A stretch of 64,000 bases of DNA from Apium graveolens (GCF_009905375.1 NC_133648.1:313165666-313229665), one strand, 5' to 3'; shown: positions 45,968 through 59,700, counted from the stretch's first letter. A program made the numbers and translations. Notes: generated by a model from the sequence alone, not told the origin.

Positions 45968-48900
45968 TGTAACACCCCCAAATTCGGGGTCGGGGATCTG
46001 GGTTATCACGAGTTACATTTCCCTTAATAATACTTAATCTTAATAATCAACCAACTACTGCGTACTGTGACCCCATAATATACACACACACACACCACAA
46101 GTTATAATCTCAGAGATGAATACCAAAAATAACACAAGTCATTTTATTCCACAATTATAAACCATTTCACCTTAAAAAGGGTTTCTCAATAATTTACATA
46201 TTCTTTGCCATTATTACAATTCATAAATATACATAAGTCTGGTACATCGAAAGTTCAAAACCTAGCCTATTGGTAGATCCTACCTCAGCTACACGACATC
46301 AACGCCTACAGTGAACCGCAGAACGTTTCTTATCTGCTCACGAAAGGGAGCTTGATCCTGTTCATCTTGTCTATCTGTTGTTGTGTGATGAAAGAAGAAA
46401 GCAAGGGTGAGCAACAAGCCCACCGAAATAATACGTATAATAATTAACAATATACGAGCATTCTCATAGTACTCATGAAAGTCTTGGTCAAGAAGAAATG
46501 AACCAAGTTTGATATCTTAACGCGACCAAGTCACAAAATATTCAGTATATAAGTATATATACTTTTCAAAATCTTAGAATCCTCTTCCATGCATAATATA
46601 CATAGAGTTCCATTTTATAACTTGTATAAACATATCGTTGCAGGGTGATCTCATATATCTAACCTTGTCTCAACATTTTTATGAAAATCTTTGTTATGCA
46701 TAAGATAATCATTAACTAGAAAGAAGTTGAAAAGATGAAGTTACAAGATACTCCAATATACTTACATCTTTTCCAAATACTACTTGAACTACCACCGTTC
46801 AAGTTATAATCAGTTTCAAAAATTCATCATATAGATGAGACTACAAGATAAGATTTGAATAGATTCAATCTTTGAAATATCATTCAAAAGAAATGAAGTT
46901 ACGAGATACTTCATTAAGTCCCGATATATATATCCATATATATCTTTCATACATTTCCTGAAAACCTCTGTCATGTAAAGTATGAACAGAGTTGTAATAT
47001 CCAATGAATTTGGAAAGAAAAGAATTTTGGCATAAACCCGACATCTTGCTGATCAGGCAAAGATACCAATAAGCAACCTTTTCTACTATAGATGGATAAA
47101 TTCCTCGCCGGTCATCACCCTGACCGCATTAGGACCTCGCGCTAGACCGTTACCCGGCCACTCACGCGTGAATGGACTGTCACCCAGCCTCTTACACCTT
47201 CATAGACCGTACCCCGGCCTGTCGCTTATGCCGACTCAATTAGATGGACTTACTTCCCGAACATTGGGCAAGTACTCAAATTGTTTTCTCAAAACAGCAA
47301 CCACGTTGCGAATATAAAATACACCACATGGCCGAATCCCTTAGATTTTTGAGCGAGTATTCAAGTCCCCTTCAAAAGGAAGATCTTAAATTTGAAAACG
47401 ATTTTTGGGATCCGCCCTAACTTTTAAAATCATTTTGAAGACTCGAAAACATTTTTGAGAATGTTTGGAGTAATGCTGATTTAATGAAATAAATCAGTCC
47501 CGATATATTAGAAAATATCTGAATATTATTATTTAAATAATATTTCCATAAGGATAATCCTTATAAAAATAATTAAAGTAGAAGTTTTAAAACTTATACT
47601 TGAAATGAATAATAAATAACCAAATATATACTTATACAAAAGTACGATCTTTATTTGAATAATCGAAAATAAGTTTGATTATCAAAACATTATTCTTTAA
47701 TAAAATAAAGAATATTGTTTAATAAAATAAGCGGAGTCATAAGTCCTCAAATGAATATTCAAAATAATATTCATTAAATAAAGTAAGCGGAGTCATAAGT
47801 CCTCGAATGAATATTCAAAATAATATTCATTAACTAAAATAAAGTTATCGAATAAACCTTATTCGATTAATATTTTTTAAAACTATATCTATATATATAT
47901 ATATATATTATACTCGGGAACATCGACTCCCGGTTTAGAAAATGTTCACCTTTGGGTCCCCTATACTAAGGGTATACGGGTAGAAATTTGCCTGAGTGTT
48001 CCGGGGTAGACTTAAGCTTAGAGTGGGTCCGGTAACCTATGAACAACAACATAAGCCGGAATTCGACCACAGTCGCTTAAGAAACTAGTCAAAACTCATT
48101 CATACCCTAACGGTCGCTTATGGTCGCTTATACGCTTAACGATTTGCGTTAATCGCTCGCGTACCCTCGGCTCCACTAATTTTAATAAATTAACCGTTAC
48201 AAATTTGAAGGCGACTCTTTCAGGAATACTCTACCAACTTCCTAACCCACCTTACATAATTGTTTCGTAATCCAATTAGTCTTTTAAGGGCCTTAAACAA
48301 GGTCTCAAAGTAAAGCGAGGGGTAAAGATTCGTTCGCGAAACGCCGTTACTTAAAATGATCGTTTCTCCTAAACCGTACATCGGAACCATGTGAACCACA
48401 TATCAAAATGAAGCTTACGACACGCTCTAGATAATCATGGCAATGTTACAGATTGAACGGTGAGTTATCTGGTCCGAGATTCATGTACAACAGTCTAAGG
48501 AAAACGGGCATTACGACGACTATGTTTACGAGTTTTCCAAGTTTCTCACTACACCAAAACCTCACCAAACAACCCACAATTATTAACACATCAAAACCTC
48601 AACTAAATAATACTATAACAGTCCTTATTCTCCAGATTCTTCATTTCAACCAACCACAATCAAGTTCTATTAACTATAACAAGATTCATTCACCAAATCA
48701 CTAAAAATTCAAATCAAACTACTAATAATCAAAGATCATGCTTCTCATTTAGAAAACCAACTATCAAACTCACTAATAGTCAAAGTAAAGGCCAGGATTT
48801 GAAGTTTATACCTTCCTTGGTAGGTGTTAAGTTGCTAGGAAGCCTTAGGGAGCCTCCTACAAGCTTGATCTTTCCAAAGAAATCAAGAATACAAAGTTAG

Positions 48901-49375
48901 ACTTTGAAGTTTCTAAAAGTCCGATTGAAAGAACTGTAAAAATGAGGATCTTACCATGCTTATTTGGATGACACTTGTGAACAAGAGTTGTAGGCCATCT
49001 CGATACCTTTCCAACGAGCTATAGAACACAATATTTGAGTGAGGATTGAAGGAGATATGACAGTTTTAAGTTGCTGAGTTTGTTTTGGCCGAGAGCTTCT
49101 TCTTGCAAAGTCAACTCTTCTCTTTTTGATTGATGTTATTTGCTTGGTTGATTCTTCTTTTTGTCTTGAAATTTGTTTTAACCTTTTTTCCATGGTTAAT
49201 TTTGTATGGCCCAAAATCACCCAACAAACAAAACTCCTTTATCATGTTTATGCAAGCAAGCTTGTGTCATGTGATGACATCATCATCCACTACCTTTTTA
49301 ATTAATCCCTTAATTACTTGGATAATGACCGCTTATCTGTTATACGGTTCGTTTATCTTTCGTTTTCGTTCGTCG
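45968..49375 (-). repeat. 5' LTR of Gypsy-2, inner part
   Basis: Matches 36825-40399 base by base over long stretches, with scattered differences. It is interrupted at 49375 by Copia-2 and resumes at 62594. It retains the 192-bp segment (about 46514-46705) missing from the other LTR. The last five bases, CGTCG, are the target duplication of Copia-2. Confidence 0.92.
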
Positions 49376-50487
49376 TGTTAGGAATATGTGTATTAGTTTG
49401 ATGATAATTTCAGCAAAACACTTAAGTAGAAATCTAGTGTTTGTTGCCTCAACGGATAAGACCATCTTGGCTATCCGTTGAAGGAGTAGCCTTACTTAGC
49501 AATAAGTTTGGTATTGTAGCACATCTCACTCTCTGGTTTCAAGCTGTAATTCTTAGATGTTGTTAGGAGATAATCAGTCATGTTGACTACTAATGGATGT
49601 ACAAGTAGGAGGGCTAATTGTAAATATTTCATGCCTTGTAATTTTGTATAAGTGAAGAAGTGTCAACGGATATTGAAGACCTTCAACGGATGAGAAACTA
49701 AGCTTCAACGGATGTCTCTAATGTTTCAACGGATAATATCCATCAACGGATAAGTGCTTCAACGGATAAAGCTTCAACTGCTAGAGCATCAACGGATAAA
49801 GCCATCAACGGATGAAAGCTTCAACAGATGCACTGCTAGAGCATCAACGGATAAAGCCATCAACGGATGAAAGCTTCAACGGATGCTCAGTCTCATAGCA
49901 GTTGATAGTGACAGTTAACAAAGCTGACAGAGGCACATAGATTGACAGAGACGTGGTAGCCTATTTCAGGAACAGCAGAAAAAGCAGCCGTTTTTAGTCT
50001 GGTTCAAAATGGAAAGTCAACAGATAATTCCATATTACACTGGATAAAAATGGAACAGAAACAAGTGGAGAACTATTGTCTTATTGTACTTTATCTTTGT
50101 CTTCACTTGTAAACTTGGTGATATATAAACCAAGTAGTAGCTAGTAATTAGACATAAATTTTCCCTGAGCTGTTTAGAAATATCAAGAGAGAAAATCATC
50201 TAGTTTGTACTAGGAAGCAGCTGTGATTTAATTTTGAATCACAGATTTTCTGAAATAACACATCTCTGGTGGAACAACAAATCCACCAGAAAAGTTTTTA
50301 AGTTCTTTGTGTTCATTTCATTTGTGTTTAAATATATATCTGTCTGCATCAGCTCCAAGCAATTCACACACATTTGATCACTCAAACACTTAGTCTTATA
50401 AATTTCTCAAAACTTGAAAAAGTTTTGAGATTTACATTCAACCCCCCCCCTTCTGTAAATCTCATTGTTAGTCCACTGGGAATAATA
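49376..50487 (+). repeat. 5' LTR of Copia-2
   Basis: From TGTTAGGAATATG to GGGAATAATA (the 3' LTR ends ...AATAACA). It contains thirteen exact copies of CAACGGAT or its complement, most in direct orientation between 49660 and 49890, plus variants such as CAACAGATG. A nine-C run near the end precedes TTCTGTAAATC. TATATAAA lies at 50122-50129. Confidence 0.95.
50122..50129 (+). promoter_or_regulatory. TATA box in the 5' LTR of Copia-2
   Basis: TATATAAACCAAG, about 230 bp downstream of the motif array. It is conserved in both LTRs of both elements and is the likely core promoter, with the CAACGGAT array upstream in the U3 position. Confidence 0.6.
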
Positions 50488-50489
50488 AT

Positions 50490-50501
50490 TGGTATCAGAG
50501 C
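50490..50501 (+). other. Primer-binding site of Copia-2
   Basis: TGGTATCAGAGC, complementary to initiator Met tRNA, 2 bp after the LTR. Confidence 0.93.
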
Positions 50502-50547
50502 AAGCTATTAACATACAAAGAGTTTAAAGATCTATTCTGCTAACATC

Positions 50548-52934
50548 ATGAGTAAGAAGGATATTGGTATAAAGATTCCAATCCTGGAAAGAGATAACTA
50601 TCATCACTGGAAGGTGAAGATGCATTTACATCTTCTCTCTCAAGATGAAAGCTACATCAACTGCATTGAGAATGGTCCTCACATCCCACACAAGGTGGCC
50701 ACAACTGCTACTGCTACAGTTGCTGTTGGACAGTCTATTCCCAAGCCAAAGGCAGAATGGACTGTTGAAGATATTGAAGAGGTCCATAAGGACAAGAAAG
50801 CCATGAACATTTTGTTTAATGGCCTGGATCAAGATATGTTTGACAATGTCATCAATAGCCAAACTGCTAAGGAAATTTGGGATACTGTGCAGCTTATCTG
50901 TGAAGGCACGGAGCAAGTTAGAGAAAACAAAATACAGCTTCTCATTCAACAATATAAATATTTCCACTTTGAAGAAGGAGAATCATTGAATGATACATTC
51001 AACAAATTTCAGAAACTATTGAATGGATTAAAGCTGTATGGGAGAGTGTACCAAGTCAAGGACTCCAATCTAAAATTTCTAAGGTCTCTACCAAAGGAAT
51101 GGAAGCTGTTTCTCTAAGAAATTCTCAAGATTATAAGGACTTCACACTTGAAAGATTGTATGGAATTTTGAAGACTTATGAACTTGAGATGGAGCAAGAT
51201 GAGCTGTTGGAAAAGGGAAAGAGAAAAGGAGGATCAGTTGCACTTGTAGCTGACAGTGAAAAAGTTGAAGCCAGAAATGAGGAAAAGACAATGCCAAGTC
51301 TCAAAATTGGCACAAGCAAATCAGAATCAAGCAAGGGTAAAGAGCAAGTTGCTGAGTATGAAGACAATTCCAGTCAGGATGAATCTGATGATATTGATGA
51401 ACATCTGGCCTTTCTATCCAGGAGGTTTGCAAAGATGAAGTTCAGGAAAAACACAAAGTTCACTAAGCCAAACAAAAACATGGTGGACAAATCAAAGTTC
51501 AAATGTTACAACTGTGGCATTAGTGGACACTTTGCAAGTGAGTGTAGGAAGCCAAATTCTGAGAAAAAGAAATTTGAGCAAGTTGATTACAAAAGGAAGT
51601 ATTTTGATTTGCTCAAACAAAAGGAAAGAGCTTTTCTCACTCAAGATGATTGGGCAGCAGATGGGGTAAATGAAGATGATAATGTGGAATATGTCAACCT
51701 AGCCCTGATGGCTAATTCTGATGAAAATGAAACTAGTTCATCAAGCAACCAGGTAATTACTACTGATCTCTCTCAGCTTTCTAAACATGAATGCAATGAA
51801 GCCATAAATGATATGTCCAATGAATTATATCATTTGCGTGTTTCTCTTAAATCACTAGCTAAAGAAAACACTAGGATCAAAGAAAATAATGTGTTTTTAA
51901 GTGATAGGAATGCTGTGTTAGAGAGTCAGGTAATTGAGCTTGAAAAGATTAAACTTAAATGCTTGACTGTCGAGAGTGAACTAGAAGAAGCTGTTAAGAA
52001 AGTAGAAATTCTTTCTAAACAGTTAGAAAGTGAGCAAGAGGTAATCAAGGCCTGGAAAACATCTAGGGATGTTGGTGTTCAAATTGCCAAGGTTCAGGGA
52101 ATTGAATCATTCTGTGAGGATGCCTGAAAGAAAAACAAAAAGGAGTTAGAATTAATTGATGGATTGTCAACGGATGTGGAATCAACGAATGATGAAAGTT
52201 ATCCGTTGAAGGAAGAAAAGGAGCATCCGTTGAAGGCTCATCAATTAAAACAGGCAAGTTCTTTTAAAAATAAAAAGAATGATTCAACTCTCAAGAACTT
52301 TGTCAGGGAAGGAGCTAGCACATCCAGAGATGTCAGTAAGGTGAATATAGGACACATGACTTTAGATCAGTTGAAAGATAGGCTTAAGTTGGTTGAGGAT
52401 AAGAAGGAAACTAAAAGAAAATCTAAAAGAAATGGGAAGGTAGGGATTAATAAACATAACAATTACACACCTGATAGGTATGCTCCTAGAAAAAGCTGTG
52501 TACATTGTAAAAGTGTTAATCACCTATCTGATAATTGCAAATCTGTTAAAAATGCTCCCATGCCTTCAAATCCCTCCATGCCTAACATGTCTATATCACC
52601 TCTGCATGCTATGCCTGTTATGTCTCACCAGAATCCCCATGCATATTTTGCAAACATGCCATACATTAACAATCCTTACTTTACTGCATTTAGTATGCCT
52701 CAAATGCCATACAATATGCCTATGTAGAATAACATGTTTGCACAACCTATGCCTTATCAAATTCAATCAAATGTGTTAAATGATTCTGTGACTAACCCTA
52801 CACTTCAACCAACCACAACTGAGACCAAGGTTGACCCAAAGTTACCTAAGTCAAAAGATGCAGGAGGAATGAAGTCTAGGAAAAAGACTAACAAGGCTGG
52901 ACCCAAGGAAACTTGGGTACCAAAATCAACTTGA
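50548..52934 (+). pseudogene. Copia-2 gag, nearly intact
   Basis: Starts MSKKDIGIKIPILERDNYHHW. It has a UBN2-like capsid region, a zinc knuckle CYNCGISGHFASEC (near 51505), a coiled coil (51800-52080), a second CVHCKSVNHLSDNC motif and a Met/Pro/Asn-rich tail to WVPKST. Breaks relative to Copia-1: a 7-bp loss near 51100 that shifts the frame, TGA at 52125-52127 and TAG at 52725-52727, both where Copia-1 has tryptophan. The short motif is read here as YPLKEEKEHPLK. The final TGA at 52932-52934 matches Copia-1. Role: particle protein and RNA binding. Confidence 0.9.
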
Positions 52935-52938
52935 TTGA

Positions 52939-55900
52939 TTGTGTTGTGTGCAGGGACAAAGAAGGAATCTATGGTACTTGGACAGTGGTTGTTCAAGACA
53001 CATGACAGGAGATTTCACCCTGCTCACAGAATTTAAGGAGAGAGCTGGCCCTAGCATAACCTTTGGAGATGACAACAAAGGATTCACTATGGGATATGGC
53101 TTGATTTCAAAAGAAAATGTCATCGTTGATGAAGTTGCATTGGTTGATGGTCTCAAACACAATTTATTGAGCATCAGTCAACTATGTGACAGAGGGAATA
53201 CCGTTTCCTTCAATTCTGAAGCCTGTATTGTCACAAGTAAAAAGGACAATAAAGTGGTTCTAACTGGAGTTAGAAAAGGAAATGTGTACTTAGCTGATTT
53301 CAACTCTACAGATGCAGAATCCATTACTTGTCTTCTCAGCAAAGCAAGTCCAGTTGAAAGTTGGCTATGGCACAAGAAGCTGTCCCATTTGAATTTCAAG
53401 ACAATGAATGATCTAGTCAAAAAGGACTTAGTTAGAGGAATGCCTCTAGTGGAATTCACAAGGGATGGACTGTGTGATGCTTGTCAGAAAGGAAAGCAAA
53501 AGAAAGTATCATTCAGTAAGAAGCTTGAATCTGCAATTGATGAACCACTGCAACTTCTACACATGGATCTTTTTGGACCAGTCAATGTATTGTCAATTTC
53601 AAAGAAAAGATACTGCCTAGTGATTGTAGATGATTTCTCAAAGTTTTCATGGGTTTAATTTCTGGGATCAAAGGATGAAGCTAGTGAAATCATCATCAAT
53701 TATATCAAGCAAGTCAACAATCATCCTGATTTCAAAGTAAGGAATATTAGGAGTGACAATGGAACTGAGTTCAAGAATTCAACCATGAAGATGTTCTGTG
53801 GAGTTAATGGGATCATGCATGAGTTCTCAGCTCCAAGAACTCCACAACAAAATGGTGTGGTGGAAAGGAAGAACAGATCACTAATTGAAGCTGCAAGGAC
53901 AATGCTTGAGGAGTCAAAGCTCCCAACTTATTTTTGGGCTGAGGCTGTTAACTGTGCATGTTACACTCAGAATATTTCTCTAATCAATCAAGCAAAAGGC
54001 ATGACTCCCTATCAATTATTCAAGAGAAGAAAACCAACTTTAAACTTTCTACATGTCTTTGGTTGCAAATGTTACATCTTAAGGAATCAATCTGATCACA
54101 AAGGAAAGTTTGATGCAAAGGCTGATGAAGGAATATTTGTTGGTTATTCTGCTGGAAAATCATATAGGGTCTACAATCTAAGAACCAACATTGTCATGGA
54201 ATCTGTACATGTTGTGTTTGATGATAAAAAGATTGATGGACTAACAGATGAGGGACATCATGAAGGACTCAAATTTGACAATATTGAGATATATTATGAT
54301 GATAGTGAAGATGAGAATAATGAAGAAGGCATCTCAAGAAGAAACCATAGTCTGCCTTTGGATAATGCACAGAATGCAGCATCCGTTGAAAGACAAAGTG
54401 CATCATCCGTTGAAGTTCATAACGAAGCATCCGTTGATCACAGTCTGTCAACGAATAATCAATTCACCTCATCAGTTGATAGAACTCCCAATTCCTTTCA
54501 AAGGATCAGCAACTCAGGGGGAGTTTCAACAAATCAACATTCTATCTCACATCATGACAATACTGAGGCAACCTCATCAAGGGCTAATCTACCACCTCAA
54601 AGGAAATGGACCAAGAATCACCCTTTTGAACTGATCATTGGTGATGCTACATCTAAAGTACAAACTAGAAGGGCTACTCAAGATGAATGTCTGTATAGTA
54701 GCTTTCTATCACAGGAGGAACCTAAGCGAGTGGAAGAAGCTCTTTTGGATCCAGATTGGATTTTAGCTATGCAAGAGGAGCTAAACCAATTTGAGAGGAA
54801 CAAAGTGTGGAAGCTGGTACCCAAGCCAAAGAACAAGAGTTCTATTAACACAAAATGGGTATTCAGAAACAAGATAGATGAAAATGGCATTGTCATAAGG
54901 AATAAAGCCAGACTGGTTGCCAAAGGCTATTCTCAACAAGAGGGAATAGATTTTGATGAAACATTTGCTCCAGTTGCAAGACTTGAAGCCATCAGAATAT
55001 TTCTAGCCTATGCAGCTAATGCCAATTTCAAAGTCTATCAGATGGATGTCAAGAGTGCATTTCTAAATGGGGAATTGGAGGAAGAAGTTTATGTAAGCCA
55101 ACCTCCAGGTTTTGAAGATCCAAATTTTCCAGACAATATGTATTATTTGTTGAAAGCACTCTATGGACTAAAGCAAGCACCTAGAGCCTGGTATGAGACT
55201 TTATCAAAGTTCCTTCTAGATAATCACTTCACAAGAGGTACTGTTGACAAAACTCTCTTCTTTAGAAATGTTAATGGCTCTAAGATACTTGTACAAATTT
55301 ATGTAGATGATATTATATTTGGATCTACAGATGACAAACTTTGTAAAAAGTTTGCTAAATTAATGCAAAGTAAATATGAAATGAGCATGATGGGAGAGCT
55401 AACTTACTTTCTTGGTTTACAAGTTAAACAAGTTAGTGGTGGAATTTTCATTAGTCAAACTAAATATATTTATGATCTTTTAAAGAAGTTTGACTTAATG
55501 GATTGTTCACCTTCAAAAACTCCCATGGCCACTGCCACCAAGCTTGAATTAAACAAGGCTGAAAAGTCTGTGGATATTACAAGTTATAGAGGCATGGTTG
55601 GCTCACTTTTATATTTAACTGCCAGTAGACCTGATATTATGTTTTCTACATGTCTCTGTGCTAGATTTCAAGCTGACCCTAAAGAATCTCACTTAGTGGC
55701 TATTAAAAGAATTTTCAGATATCTCAAAGGGACTCCAAATCTAGGAATTTGGTACCCTAGAGAGTCTGGTTTTGATCTAATTGGCTACTCCGATGCAGAT
55801 TATGCAGGTTGCAAATTAGACAGGAAAAGCACAACAGGCACCTGTCAATTTCTAGGAAACAAGCTTGTATCATGGTTCAGCAAGAAGCAGAATTCTGTTT

Positions 55901-56244
55901 CCACATCAACAGCTGAAGCTGAATACATTGCAGCTGGTAGTTGCTGTGCACAAATACTGTGGATGAGGAATCAGTTATTTGACTATGGTATAACTGTTGA
56001 CAAAATTCCAATATTTTGTGACAACACAAGTGCCATTGCCATTACTGAAAATCCAGTGCAGCACTCAAGAACCAAGCACATTGATATCAAGTACCATTTC
56101 ATTAGGGAACATGTGATGAAAGGTACAGTGGAACTTCATTTTGTTCCAAGTGAAAAGCAGATTGCAGACATATTTACCAAGCCACTTGATGAATCAACAT
56201 TCACAAGATTAGTAAGTGAGTTAGGTATGCTTAACTATTCATAA
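52939..56244 (+). pseudogene. Copia-2 pol, one stop codon
   Basis: A 1,102-codon frame with a single internal stop, TAA at 53656-53658, where Copia-1 has TAT (Tyr) in the integrase. Protease LDSG is at about residue 16. The pre-integrase zinc module has HKKLSH and CDACQKGK. The integrase DDE residues lie in [14 protein letters not shown] and NGVVERKN. The reverse transcriptase has [27 protein letters not shown] and YVDDIIFGS. The RNase H has [11 protein letters not shown] and ends with the family tail [10 protein letters not shown]. The frame opens straight after a TGA (52936-52938) and has no early ATG, so expression needs read-through with a frame change, or splicing, from gag. The domain order and YVDDIIFGS fit the SIRE/Maximus lineage. 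Confidence 0.92.
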
Positions 56245-56776
56245 TCTATGTCATCTATGCAATCTGTCTTGTAGCCTGAAATAAATTTGCTGCAAGAACA
56301 AAGTTGGCTTTAATCAAGACTTATCCTATCAACGGATATTCCCTATCCGTTGAAAGCCAAAATTGTTCTATCAACGGATATTCATTATCCGTTGAAAGAC
56401 AAATACATTTCTGGTAATTTTATCCTTCAACGGATAAAATAGTGTTGTTCATCAACGGATAACTATTTACCTTATCCGTTGATGTGTCACGTTAGTGCGT
56501 CACAGCCGTTGATTCTTTTACTCAACTGTTGATACAGATATACAGTGTTGTATGTATTTGTATTTACGGTAGTTTTCAGAATTTCTACAGTTTCATTTAT
56601 TCCTGAACGGCTTTCACTTACTTAAAAGTATCATTTAATTATTTTAATTTGTGTTTTAATTCAAGAAAGTATAAAAGCCCAATTGGATTCTTATTTTCAC
56701 TTTACGCTTTCTTGCAATTACCATTCTCTTTCTCTCTCAATTCTCAAGTTCTTCTCTGCAACCTCTACTCACAACA
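56245..56776 (+). other. Spacer between pol and the extra ORF of Copia-2
   Basis: No gene. It contains seven exact CAACGGAT/ATCCGTTG cores. Two pairs form perfect 10-bp-stem hairpins (56329-56353 and 56371-56395). An AT-rich block, then a C/T-rich leader (TTTCTCTCTCAATTCTC, 56729-56745), precedes the ATG at 56777, so a separate promoter or leader for the extra ORF is possible. Confidence 0.65.
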
Positions 56777-59700
56777 ATGGCGCCAGTAGTCAAAATTATG
56801 TCTCAAAAAAGATTTGTTTATGAAAAGAATAATTTCATAGTCTTGGTTGAAAAGAAGGAAGCCCATTCTGATTATCACAAGATGATGGACTTCATCAAGA
56901 ACTGCAAACTGAGCTATACAATGCTGGAAGCCCCAACCATCTACTGTGAAGTGATTGAGGAGATTTGGACAACTGCAGAGTTCAACTCCACTGATATGAC
57001 TATTGCCTTCTCTCTCAAAGGTAAGGACTATTGCATTAATTGTGATGATTTACAATCTTGCTTTAAGTTGCCTGAGAATAATGCCATGACACCACACACT
57101 GATAAAGATGTCTCTGCTATGCTAGATTCCATAGGCTATATTTTTGATTCTACTAGTTTAGGTAGTATTAGAAGGAAAGGCCTTAGGAAAGAATGGAGTT
57201 TTCTTGGAGATGCCTTTATTAAGGTTTTCTCTGGGAAGATTAGCAATTTTGATGCTATCACTTCATCTCTTGTTAATATGCTCTATATGCTAGTTTCTGA
57301 TAGGTACTTTAATTTTAGCAACTGTGTTATGCTAGAATTAGGTTCCAGATTAGGTAACAAAGCTAATAGACCACATAACATCTACTTTGCTAGATTATTT
57401 ATGTTATTGGCTAAACATGTTGCTGAAGGTTTGGTTATATCCAATGAGAATAATAAACTCAAATGCTGGGCACAAGAGAAAAGGGTCCTTGCAGACCTTT
57501 TGAGAATGAATCTCAACAGCCAGGTGCCATTGGTATACTTGCCAATCATGAATGCACAACAGGTAAGTGAGGTAAATGTTTCTATAACTCCTACTATTTC
57601 CAACCCCAATGTTTCTTTGCCTTCTAGTGTGGCTATGGAACCTGTGTCATTGTCCAAACAGGCTCCTACCAAAGCCACCAAATCTAAAATCTCCAAAGTC
57701 AAGTCAAAGAAACCTACCTCTGTTGTTTCTCAAAAGACAACAGTTGTAACAACTACCATAAACCCTGAAGGGAGTGAACAGGGTGTGAGTGGTGAGGGGA
57801 GGGGTGAACATCAAAAAGCCCCCCAGGATAAGGTGGGAGAGGTGAGTGGTACCCATTCCATCCAAGCCACAGTCTCTCAAAAGACTGTAGTGGTTCAAAA
57901 GGAGTCCAGCACATCCCTAGTTGCATCCTCCCAAAAGGATGTAACTATTGAAAATAGTCCCCATCCAGGGACACAGAACAAAAGAGGGAGGGACACTGAA
58001 GCTAAACATTCACCAATTCAAGCCTTTTCAAGGAAGAAGAAGGCCAAAACCCTAGTTTCCACACAAGGGACACACACAGCACAGATACACCCACCAGTAT
58101 CTGTGCCTTCTCAAATTCAGCTTGATGTGATTCCAGCAAATGTGGAATCACAGCCCCATTCTCTCAATATAGACACACACCATTCCTCAAACTCTCCTAC
58201 ACCCTCTCTGAATGTGGATATGATATTCACATCAATTCCTGATTCTCCCTCATTAAAACTCAGGGAGGAGCCCCACTCAAAACCTGGTGATCATCATCTT
58301 TTAGATGATTTGTTGGATCATCAGCCAATTCTTTCAGATGTAGTTGCAGAATCTGTGTCACCTCACTTAAAATCAATCCACACAGATTCAACAATTATAT
58401 CACTTTCTATCTCTACATCATTTCCTTCTTCAACGGATATCTCTCATCCGTTGACAAGTGGTTGTTCTTCAACGAATAAGCTTAATAGCAGTTATCCGTT
58501 GATACCATCAGTTTCCACTTCAACGGATACTCCCTATCCGTTGATGGCCTCTACACACTTAACAGAAACAACTCCAACTGTAGAGGACATGGCAACTGTA
58601 CAATCACTTTTAGGCTTGAGGGAAGGGAGTGATTTTTTGAGTGAGAGGCTGGGTTGCTCCCAGGCAAAAGGAGAGGTTGAGAGTCACAAAATGCATGCTA
58701 TTTCTTCCAGCATGGCAAAAGTAAGTGAGAGGAGTGCCACCTTAGAAGGTGAAGGTGAGGGTGTGAGGGTGTGTGTGAGCCAGGGGGAGCCCCTGATGCA
58801 AGAAAAGAGAGAAATTGAGAGAAAGGCAGGTACAGAAGCTATAAGGGTGGATCCAGTCATTGCTAGTGAGTTAATGAAAGTAGATGATGCAGATAAGGGA
58901 AGACAATTTCAGCAACACTACAAAGCTGTCATTGATAACATTTCCTTGGATACTGACACTTTTACTCACCCTGTTTCAGCCTATCAATTATTGGCTGCAC
59001 AGGGCAATGTGGGGGCAGAACAGACACTACACATTGTACACACTTCAGAATCTCTTCTCAGAGACAAAGCTGCTGTCAACAGGCTGCCTTCTCAAGCTGG
59101 TGAGCCATCTGAAGAATTTGGAGTAAATTCTAATGATGATGACTCTAATTCTTTGAATGAGAGCATGAACTTAGGGGGAGTAGCAGGCCCAAGTTCTGTT
59201 CCTAATCTTCCTGCATGGGCATGGGTAAAACCATCAACACCAGGAGAGTTTGGTGTCACTTTGGTCAAACAAGTCATGACAATTCAGCAGGCCATTCAGG
59301 AGACTCAGGATGCTGGTACCAAGGCAATTCTTCAAGCTCATCTGGAATCTCTGCATCTCTTACAGTTGCAGCATTACCAGCAAAATCTAAGTGTGGATGA
59401 GCTCAAGCTGGATATTGCTGATCTGAAATCCTACAATGCTGAGAAATTGGATTCAGTTATACCCTATGGTACTATACAAGATTTGTTGGGGAGACTAAGG
59501 AAGGCCCCTGATGCTGACAAGAGGCTGGCCAGATTGGAAGATAGGGTTCAAATCATTGAAGACTCTATGGTCACCATTCTTCAGAATCAACAAACTCAAA
59601 CAAATCTACTCATGCAGCTGGCACAAGCACAAGGCTTGACCCCTACCCTTGATGATAACAAAAAGGGGAGAATAAAGGGGAAGGGGAAGGAGAGCCATCC

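Noticed and set aside
49660..49890. CRISPR-like array of short repeats
   Set aside because: The repeat is only about 10 bp, spacing is irregular, both orientations occur, it lies within an LTR and is duplicated in the other LTR, and the window is plant nuclear DNA.
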